Assembly: GCA_035235625.1 (NCBI GenBank)
Contig: CP141142.1
Span: 43,875,644-43,939,643 of the forward strand
From: Saururus chinensis
Lineage: Eukaryota > Streptophyta > Magnoliopsida > Piperales > Saururaceae
Direction of reading: 5' to 3'
Length of the DNA: 64,000 nt
A model generated the notes under the pieces. It ran no database searches. It worked only from the letters and a program-made list of their open reading frames with translations, and was not told where the DNA came from. This document shows, one piece after another, positions 55,401 to 64,000 of the stretch (positions are counted from its first letter, which is position 1; each line of letters begins with the position of its first letter). The position numbers and the translations under genes are program-made.

Positions 55401-58400
55401 AATAACAACCCAAAGTTGTCAAGTATTTAAGATCTTTGAATTGGTTGGATTTTGAAGATGAGCAAGCTTCTAAATGACAGAGGACCGGTTTTTCAAGTGG
55501 CATGACTAATCATACCCCTGTCACTCCTAAATATAACCCAACTTCTGCTGCTGAAAAGTCACTAACCACTGCAAAAGTTATCTTTAGCTGCAGTTTTGGT
55601 TTAAGCTTAGTGATTATAAGGGTACAAATTGAGATACCCTTTTTCATGTTTCTGTAAGTATCACAGCAAACACTAGCTCAAATATATGTGCCGCTTAGAA
55701 TGGATGAGATTCAGAACGGAACTCACAAAATAGAATGGGCTTGTACAAAGTGGATCATGGATTGTCTGTTGTTATATTTATCTCTTTATTTTACTGCCAA
55801 GGATATAATTGCTTTTAGAAGGAATTTATTTCATCTGCAATGAAACAGAAAGAATCCTTGTAATGTGGACCCAAGATTATCTATGGTGACCATTTGATTT
55901 GAATTGTATGACTTTGTATGCATCAGTCTACATTAATCTCGTTTTTAAAATTTCTATGAATTTAGACATTCTACTTACTTGAAGATTCAAATATTTGTGC
56001 CAATTATAATCTCGATGCTTGTCCTAGGTATATGCCTAACTACAAAGTCTATTAGAAATCTTTTTCCCCTTTTTTTATCATGCTTTTAATAGCATTATAT
56101 CTACTTAAATTGTATATCCAATAGGTCATTATCTGTCAGCCAAATCTTACCAACTTAAATGTTATGCCTTCTTTATAATCCTGTTTAAGGAAGTAATGTC
56201 AGCCAGCAATTACAATGTTCCTTTTTGGACAAATACAATGTTTGTTACAATCTTCCTTCTCATTTAGGGAGTTGTAGTGTTAGTGCTTGATACATTTACC
56301 TTGAGCACGTATGGAGGTTGTCATCATTAACTATCCTTTCTGTTATCCAGTATGGAACATTATCTGCAGAAGACATACTACAAAACTGCTTCATTGATCG
56401 CGAATAGTTGCAAAGCAATTGCCCTTCTTGCAGAACTGAGAGAAGAAGTTTCAATGCTTGCATATGACTATGGCCACAATTTGGTTTGCTGCAAGCTTTG
56501 CTTCTAATAATTTAAAATTATGGATTTGCCAAAACTAGACTTAAGGTCCCATGTATTGATAGAAATGTGCAGATGTTTTGAAGAATACCAAAGCTAGACC
56601 TACCTACATGGGAAAGGCCACACATGTTGCATTAAAAGACCATGATGCCCTTATGCCTCTCCTTACACGCATCTTCACCAACAATTCGCATGCATATGCT
56701 CCTCCTTCACCTTCGCCTCTGCTTCCCAGCCCTACCCTTCCTGGCCCGGCCCTACCTCCACCACCTTCTCCTTCTTTGTTTCCTCTTCCTCCTCCTTCCA
56801 AGCTTATGTAAGGCTGGCCTGGCCTCAGTCTTAAAAAATTAACCCATAAACATATTCAACTACTTTAAATTACTAAATAATCTTGATTATGAGCTTTCTC
56901 CAATGCCAAACATAACTCAAATTTCCATTAATGGTGTCTCGCCCCTTTTATCGTGCTGAAATAATAGTCAGTTGATGCTTTGACAGTCGTCAGCTGCTAG
57001 ATTTACAACTTTACATTGAATAGAAGAGTTCAACACTTACTACTCAGAGCCAAAGATGTGAAAATCCAAGGCATACTACAACATTACATTGCATATTGCT
57101 ATGAGCTGAGTGTTATCTCTGGATGGTAAAAGGAGCAAGCCGCCGTTAATGGAAGTTTGAGCTTTGCTTGGTGCTAGAGAAAGCACAGAATGAACTAAAA
57201 TTAAAACCTATTTGTAATTTCAAGTAGTTGAAGATGTTAACACGTCCATCTTTTCACATTGAAGTTTTTAAAGGAAGAAATAAAAATTTAAATGGCTATC
57301 ATGCTCAAAAACATCATTAATAGAGTTGTATCGTGTTGAAATTAATAGAGATCATGGTCAGGCCAGATCCAGTCTTGCCCTAGAATGGCCAAAAAGGTTG
57401 CAACTGTGGCGGCCATTGCCGAATTGAGGCCAATCTTGTAGGATGCCGAAAGGAGGAGAAGATGGAGCAGGAGGAGGCAGCACTAAAAGAGGAGCTGGAG
57501 GCCGGGGCTGGGAGGCGAAGGTGGAGGTGGAGGCAGAGGAGCAGGTTCAGGTGGGTTGCTGGTGGAGATTAAGTGTAAGGAGAGGAAGAAGGGCATCATG
57601 GTCTTTTTTCTGCCTCACATTTGGCCTTTCACGTGTGTGGGTATAGTTTTGGTATTCTTCAAACATTTCTATCAATACATGGGACCTCAGGTCTAGTTTT
57701 GACAAATCCCCTTTAAAATTTCATCCCTCGTGATTCTGATGGCCAGTCACTTTCGTCCTCAACCTATGCAGGGTTTAGCTTATCAGTTAATAGATGATGT
57801 CCTTGTCTTCATTGGTACTTCAGCCTCCCTTGGGAAGGGCTCGTTGTCAGACCTTCGCCAAGTAATTTTCCTTTCATGCACCGCTATATTTTGTTTTGGA
57901 TAATTGTCTTAAACATGAACACTGTTTTATACTATTACTATATCAATTTTGCAATAAATGCTTGCAAATGTTAGCCAAGTTTTGTTGGATGAAATGGATG
58001 TAGAATATGGTATTCACGTTTTTCATGGTTTTAAGCTGTTTTATGACATCGATCAGGTAACTTTAGACAGTGGCATACTTGCTGAGTGTTGGTTTGCATC
58101 TAATTCTGTCGATATAGATATTTATTGGTAATAAGAAAGTTTGCACATTAACTTCGAGTGGACGAATTTTCCATCTGACCAACATCATGTTTGAAGCCAT
58201 GGTGTACAATAACGTGAAGAGAATGGCGTGTCATAATGGGCATCTAACAGTTCTATGCTGTACAGGGAATCATAACTGCTCCAGTATTATTTGCTATTGA
58301 ACAGTACCCTCAGTTGCGCAGTGTGGTTGATCAGGGCTTTGATGATACTTCCAATGTTGATCTTGTAAGTCGTCTTTTTTCCGAATCTATCTTTGAATTC

Positions 58401-58752
58401 CCATTTGTCATTTCCCATACAACTTAACATCATATAGTTCTGGAACTAATAGGTTTCACTTGTATTTTTCATGTGTTGTTTTTTTGTTATAGTTGTAAAT
58501 GTTAGGGAAAGAAACCACCTGGTTATATGTCTCGTAGAACGTGGTTTTTGACAAGTGGAAATTTTCTTGTAGGTTCTTGGTTACCTTGGGAAGAGCGGGG
58601 GAATAGAGAGGACCAAAGAACTTGCTGCCCAATATGCACGACGTGCTGCAGCAATTATTGATTCTCTTCCTGAGAGTGACAACAAAGATGTTAAAATTTC
58701 CAGGCGTGCTCTAGTGGACCTCACTGGCATGGCTATCAAAAGAACAAAGTGA
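52425..58752 (+). CDS. Solanesyl/polyprenyl diphosphate synthase-like gene, 5' end missing
   Basis: Long-chain trans-prenyltransferases extend IPP units to the solanesyl chain of ubiquinone or plastoquinone. Ten exons: about 52432-52493, 52649-52720, 53005-53136, 53241-53327, 53557-53628, 54917-55002, 56351-56483, 57772-57861, 58266-58364, 58573-58752. Exons 2-10 have AG/GT borders and agree in phase, with no stop, covering about 315 residues. Motifs: FVADELSAVASKLRSMVVAE, GVEGKRFRPT, IAEITEMIH, first Asp-rich motif LHDDVLDD, VLAGDFLLSRACVALASLKN, EHLVTGETMQM, YYKTASLIANSCK. The second Asp-rich motif reads QLIDDVLVF where DDxxD is expected, so the third Asp is Val. The first exon lacks a usable acceptor: AG at 52424 is followed directly by an in-frame TAA. 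No ATG/transit-peptide exon was found (full proteins are about 400-420 residues). It may be a decaying paralogue. Confidence 0.85.
56511..56519. repeat. 9-bp target duplication, left (TTTAAAATT)
   Basis: Exact match to 57712-57720. Confidence 0.85.
56520..57711. mobile_element. Non-autonomous MULE in the synthase intron (1192 bp)
   Basis: Ends TGGATTTGCCAAAACTAGAC and (reverse complement) GGGATTTGTCAAAACTAGAC begin long terminal inverted repeats of about 230 bp that also share GGTCCCATGTATTGATAGAA and ACCATGATGCCCTT. An exact 9-bp duplication flanks the element, the hallmark length for Mutator-like elements. No transposase is present. The inner ends of the TIRs are Pro-codon-rich (CTCCACCTCC type). 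It lies in the intron between YDYGHNL and GLAYQLI and is presumably spliced out. Confidence 0.9.
57712..57720. repeat. 9-bp target duplication, right (TTTAAAATT)
   Basis: Matches 56511-56519 exactly. Confidence 0.85.
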
Positions 58753-59198
58753 AAAATATCTATTTTAAATACTAGATAGAGATGACTTAAATCATTTTTA
58801 GTATCCACATGTATTTTTTGCCAATATTTAATTCTTTTGAAACCTCCGGCAATTTCTTCAGATTCTAAATTTAAAAAGTTCCAAATTAAGAAAATTATTA
58901 TATTCCGTATGTAAAATGCAATTTCTTGCTCCTTGTAATTTAAGAAAAAAGAAGTTGTAATGGTTATCACAAGAACAAAGTGAAAAATATCTATTTTAAA
59001 TACTAGATAAGATGAGTTAAATCATTTTTAGTATTACATGTATTTTTTGCCAATATTTAATTCTTTGGAAACCTCCGGCAATTTCTTCATCTTCTAAATT
59101 CTAAAAGTTTCAAAATAAGAAAATTATTATATTCCGTATGTAAAATGTAATTTCTTGCTCCGTGTAATTTAAGAAAAAAGAAGTTGTATGCATGAATG
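58741..59198. repeat. Tandem duplication of the synthase stop codon and 3' flank
   Basis: Unit 1 (58741-58972) begins AGAACAAAGTGA, the last codons and stop of the synthase, and continues into the 3' UTR. Unit 2 (58973-59198) repeats it with scattered substitutions and small indels. Divergence suggests the duplication is not very recent. Confidence 0.92.
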
Positions 59199-62100
59199 TG
59201 TTATCATATTAATAGATCTAAGGGGAATTATTTGGGTGAATATTAAATAAAAATGTAGGTGAGGGAATTATTTGGGTGAATTAGTGTTGGGTGGGGAAAT
59301 TAAACAAAAGTGGAGAATATTGACAATAGTTTAGGTTAGATCAAAGGGGAGAAGGATAATTATAAGTGACATTGAGTCCATGAAGAAATCTCAAATTTGT
59401 TTAATTCATTGAGTTAATTATGTAACCTTTTACATTAAATAGAAGTCATAAATAGGCTTAAATTGTAACATTTGAGACTTTTCTAAATTTTCTTTACTTA
59501 GGCTTTGTGGATATAAGTGAGTTTTATTTTTAAGTCTTTTTGGTATAATAATATTTTTTAATTTTAAAGTTTAAATATAAAATTTTATTATTAAATAGTA
59601 GATATAAAGAGTTTCATAGAACTACTAAGAACACAAAAATTAAAACTTGGATGAAAAAGTTATAATAAATTACATGTGAAAAAAAGGTGAATTTGACCTT
59701 TAGGAATTTTCAATAAAATAACATATCTTATGGTTTGAATTTTAGAGTAAAACTTTAATGATAGAAGTTAGACAAGCATAGCTTCGAAATATCTCTAAGA
59801 ATACACGAATTAGAGTTTGGATGGAGTTATGGTCGTTTGAAGTTGGATTTGAGGTGCTATTTGTGACTTATCAATGGTTGTTGATCTAACCTTTGGACTT
59901 TTTTAATAGTATGACTTTTTTTACAAATAAAGTTTTTAAAATAAAATTTTGGGGTCTTATAGTATATAGAAATATCTTTGTAATGCCACAAAGAATATGC
60001 TAATAAGAGTTCATATGAAGAAATTATGGCTACCTAAAGTTGAGACTTAGTACTATCGGTAGCCATAGACATGTTAGTGATTGTCGATGATTTTGGGCAT
60101 TTTTACAATTTTGCTGAAAAATTACCTAGATTGACAATTTTACACCAAAAATTTGTCTCATTTTCCTATAAGTACCTTTTGGAACTCTCAAACTTTATTT
60201 TTCTAAGAAAATATATTTCAAAGTAAAGAGGGAAAAGATCAAAGACTCTACAAATCAAGAAGAATCGATGGATATAGTATTTTATTATAAAAAAATGGTC
60301 AACATTGCACATGAGGGAGGATATGTATATCATGAAATAGGTTGGATAACTAACTTTGTTATCATGTGTGATTATTCATAATTATTTCTTAGTATGAATA
60401 TATGTAGTATATGATTCTGATATTTCTACCATAAATATGCTTGAGATCACATTTATCCCACTTTTTATTGATCATATGTAGTATATTCATTATTAGTCAT
60501 TAAGAGAAAGGTGTGTGTGGAAAAGTTTGTGTTATGATATGTTTTACAGTGAATTTGGGAACTAGGAACAATCTCTGTTGTTTCTTCCCTGATCATCAGC
60601 ATGACCATCGACACGTCTGTGATGACGTCGGTGAGAAAGAGATAGACAATTATACTAGCCCTGACATGCATTGACATATAGGTGTAAAACCGGTTAGTCA
60701 TTGGTATTGAGGTTGATGCATTTGTGTGACATTGATGAGGTAGGTTATTCCAAGTCAACCCATTGACGATACGGGTTCGACATGTCGAAGGTCACCAATA
60801 GGCATCGGTAGCTTGGTCGTCACATCGGTGAGTCTACTCATAGTAAATCGGTAATGAGTATTTTTTAGCATGAGTTGTTATATGATATAAGTTATTATTA
60901 AGTAATATAATAATATAAAATTCTATAATAAGCATGCATATGTATGTGATAATATGACTATAAGTGTATGGGTATGTATACCTTTGTGTGCAAGAATGTA
61001 TGTCTCGGATCTCACCCTAAACCATTGGTAAATGACATATAAGGTCAAATATTCCTTGTGTCAAGTTGGCTCTTCAAGTAAGTTATTTTTCCACAATGAC
61101 AAAAGGGTATGGTATGAAAAATAATCATAGTCTTTTGGCTCTCTAAGGATGAAAGTTATATGTTCGAGAATTAAGTTCGGATAGATTAGATCATTAAAAG
61201 AAGACTAGTCTCGCGTAAAACGATACAAAATACTTCGACAATCATAGTCGCCAAGATCTCGACAATAGGGTTTATAAGCCCTAGTGAGCCTTTCATACCA
61301 TGGTTGAAGTGGGGCAAGCTTCATGCAAAGACTAAGGTTAAGTTTGTGAGTAGTTCATGGTCTAGTGAGGTATGGTTGAACTCCTATACATTGCTACAAT
61401 ATCACAAATAACCTTTTTTACGTACACTTAGCAAGGATATGCCTCATAAGTGTGGCTTCGGTAACAGAATGGTAATGGCTTGATGTTTTGATATATGTTA
61501 TCAAGTAATATTGGTTACTTTATTCTATGCCATTAGTAAAGTGTTTATAAAATGTTCATTATGATCATTTATTTATGATACTTTTAATTTATGGATGTTT
61601 ATCATTATTTAGTTCTTGTTTAGCTATCCTACTTCTATATTTATTTTTGTGTAATAAAAATACCTTGCAGGGTTAAAGCTTATTTAAGAATCTAGTTGTG
61701 TGACAATGATGATGTTACTAGATCATTTAATATGTTTTAAATATTTTCCTACTTATAATACTTAAATTAAATAAATTTAGGCATATGAGTGTCAATCTAT
61801 TTGTAATTGTGCATATCAAAACATTCAGATATGTACTCAGACAAGACTTTGTTTAATTTAAGATGAGATTTGACTAAATTATTATTCTACTTTGATTTAG
61901 TATTCGTATGTTTGAAAAATAGGTTAATTATGCCATAAGATATCTTATCACTAATTTTGATAAAAAAAAGTTTTAAAAAAAATTATTTCTTCTAATTAAT
62001 TTATAAATAATAGGTTTAAAAATCTATTGATATGACATAAATAATACCTAAAGTCTATTCTATGAAAATAGAAATTGCATTTAATTCTTTGCTATTTTTT

Positions 62101-63657
62101 AAATACATAATGAAGTTAATAATAAAGTAACTAATCCTAATGAGCCTCCATAATAGGTCATAACATAACTATTCCCATTGTAGTGTCAATTTATTTTCAT
62201 TTAGGCCCTTCATTTCAGGCCACCTTGTCTATATTAATAGGTTGTTCTATCCGTAGATTTAGTTTTCATTCTTTCACCAATTATTATTTTAATTCTTTTA
62301 CCAAGCCAATGGATTTTCATGGACAGTGATTAGTGAACCCCTTTGTTATGTACAAGTAAGTCCGCATAAGTTGTCAAATAGTGGGAGGTAAACTTTACAA
62401 TTGGATTCTCAGGCAAGTTGTCGAAAACAATTAAATATCAATGTTTTAAAAAATGACCTAGCTTGTAAGATCTGTTAATTTTAATACTTTCTAATTTGTG
62501 AAAAAAATGTTTATTTTCAGTTAATTTGATTTTCTTTAGGTAATAGGTTAGTTTAATTTTAATTTCTTGAATTTATTTTTATTTTTAGATTATAAATGTT
62601 AGAGCATAAGATCCACTAATTGTCATCATTTGATGTCAATTTGCCATTTAAATTCCTTAACTAAGGAAGTGGGCCCCACCTTTGGACCCACGTCTATCTT
62701 AAGCAACATGCTAACTTCTTAGGCTATTGAACTTTACTTTATTCTTTAAATGGGCTTGGGCTTGATTAATTTCATTTTTGAGGACTAATGCATACATATA
62801 GGTTTCCTTAAGGCTTATTGGGCTCATTTCCTAACCCAATAAGTGACTTACTATAAATAGCAGATCTTACCCTTTTTTTCCATTTGGGGAAGGGCAGAAA
62901 TTGGGAAGCTAGAAGGGCTCTACCCCCCACTTTGAAAGAGGAAATCTCATCTTAAGGGAAATTTTCCATAATCATTCATTTATTCTTTCGATTTTGCCTT
63001 AATAATATCATGTTTAATCTATTTTATTAGGGTTATAAGTTTATTCCCATCAAACTCATTTCTTTATCATGATTTGAAACCCTAAATATTGTGAATTTTG
63101 TTTTTAACATAATGGAGTCTTGGATCTACCACTTATAGTTGATTTGAGTTTATTTGGAACATGATATGATCCTCTCTCCATTAAAATTTTACTGATCGAT
63201 GTAATGATCATGCATTTATATTCAAGCAAATTCTCATGCTTGGAGATTATAAACAAGGATCCTACCTCTTCCCAGCAGTGTCTTCGCGCATGCTCTTCCC
63301 CCTGGCCTCCTTTGCTGGCGCTAGACCCTCTTTTTGGGTTACCGAAACCTCCAAGCTCTCAGCTTTAATGGCTTCTCCCAAAGCTTGTGAAGGAGATAGG
63401 TGTTAGGGTTTGCTTGATGAGGGTTTAAATAGAGAAAGGGAGAGGGGAAGGCTTATTCTAATTGAAGAAGGTTGTGGTACATACTTGGCATCTACCCCTA
63501 TGCCAAGTCACCCCTAGGTGGTCCCCACTGTGTGGTCCTACCCAATTTAATACCCCAAATAAATAAAAACCCTTAACTATGCTATTTTTTCATCAAATAA
63601 TTCCAAAAAAATATGGAAACAAGCAAAAAGCAAATCCGAAAAATACCTGAAATTCTT
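59199..63657. other. AT-rich non-coding DNA, probably retroelement LTR and debris
   Basis: No gene is supported over 4.4 kb. TATA-like motifs occur at about 60165 (CTATAAGTACC) and 62852 (CTATAAATAGC) on the plus strand and near 63430 on the minus strand (CTATTTAAACCC). The part next to 63667 must be LTR of the chromodomain element to the right, but where that LTR ends was not resolved. Confidence 0.5.
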
Positions 63658-63667
63658 GGGTGTTACA
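63658..63667 (-). repeat. Start of Ty3/gypsy 3' LTR (TGTAACACCC)
   Basis: Minus strand TGTAACACCC at 63667-63658 follows directly after the polypurine tract and the pol end, so the 3' LTR extends from here toward lower coordinates. Its start resembles those of the two solo LTRs nested in the copia element (TGTAACGACC, TGTAACGCCC). Confidence 0.75.
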
Positions 63668-63685
63668 ACCTTTTCCCCTTAAAAA
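63668..63685 (-). promoter_or_regulatory. Polypurine tract of Ty3/gypsy element
   Basis: Minus strand TTTTAAGGGGAAAAGG lies immediately before the LTR start TGTAACACCC. Confidence 0.7.
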
Positions 63686-63702
63686 AATTTTGTCCTCAAA
63701 AT

Positions 63703-64000
63703 TCAGATAGCCTCAACAACAAAAAGTTTGGGGTAAGCTCGCCGCATCTTTGCATCTGGCTCCCAAGTCATTTCTTTGAAAAAATGATTTTGCCATAAAA
63801 CCTTAACCAATGGAATAGTCTTGCTCCTTAGAACTTGATTCTTTTTATCCAATATTTTCACTGTTTTACTTGCCGATATGTGTACAAGCGTCTTTGTTTC
63901 ACTCACTAGTGCATACAGAAGGGGTTGGCCAACAAAGTCTAAAGTATTAAATATCTTTTTGGTTCCATGGTGATGTAAGGAGGGTGGAAAAGGAAGTATT
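63703..64000 (-). pseudogene. Ty3/gypsy pol C-terminus with chromodomain, partial
   Basis: The frame 63906-63703 ends in VKILDKKNQVLRSKTIPLVK, VLWQNHFFKEMTWEPDAKMR and RAYPKLF, the chromodomain-like C-terminus of chromovirus integrase, which guides insertion to particular chromatin. Stops in the upstream 94 bp to the window edge suggest decay, though the element body lies outside the window. Lineage (Tekay/Del type) is suggested by the C-terminal wording and the TGTAACACCC LTR start. Confidence 0.8.

Overview
The window is nuclear DNA of a flowering plant. Evidence is intron-split genes with GT-AG junctions (TFIIS, an EIF1AD-like protein, a long-chain polyprenyl diphosphate synthase), plant-only families (DUF4408/DUF761, pPLA-type patatin, FAR1/FHY3), and Ty1/copia and Ty3/gypsy elements primed by initiator-Met tRNA. 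GC-rich captured exons beside AT-rich intergenic DNA lean toward a monocot. That placement is inference only.

Layout. 1-4470: repeat debris, including a 5'-truncated solo LTR (1799-2757), an older element's PBS plus gag start (1598-1734, minus) and a 135-bp sequence present twice in inverted orientation. 4789-6953: intact two-exon TFIIS gene. 8320-9134 (minus): three-exon coiled-coil gene with no recognised family. 12051-12506 (minus): single-exon plant protein of unknown function with a TATA box. 14023-20889 (minus): a Ty1/copia element with both LTRs, PBS, PPT, gag and pol, damaged by one stop and several frameshifts. 21756-34039 (plus): an older, decayed copia element split by two solo LTRs of the TGTAACG...TTACA type, one 1.65 kb and one 5.1 kb, each with an exact 5-bp target duplication. 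34307-34740: a fragment of ELP4. 36008-39852 (minus): a broken FAR1-like gene. 40358-41895: a non-autonomous hAT-like element. About 43939-46930: a TIR element carrying exon fragments of at least three unrelated genes, resembling a Pack-MULE. 47567-49890: intact four-exon EIF1AD-like gene. 52425-58752: ten exons of a solanesyl/polyprenyl diphosphate synthase with a non-canonical second Asp-rich motif, no clear 5' end, and a 1.2-kb MULE in an intron. 58741-59198: tandem duplication of that gene's stop codon and 3' flank. 59200-64000: AT-rich DNA ending in the 3' end of a minus-strand chromodomain Ty3/gypsy element.

The host genes are unrelated housekeeping functions (transcript elongation, RNA binding, polyprenyl synthesis), each with its own transcription unit, and do not form a pathway. 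Most of the remaining DNA is transposon sequence and its decay products. I found no convincing new molecular system. The strongest leads are the chimeric gene-capturing TIR element, the polyprenyl synthase copy with an altered metal-binding motif, the 5.1-kb solo LTR built from tandem arrays, and the palindromic hairpins in the copia leader.
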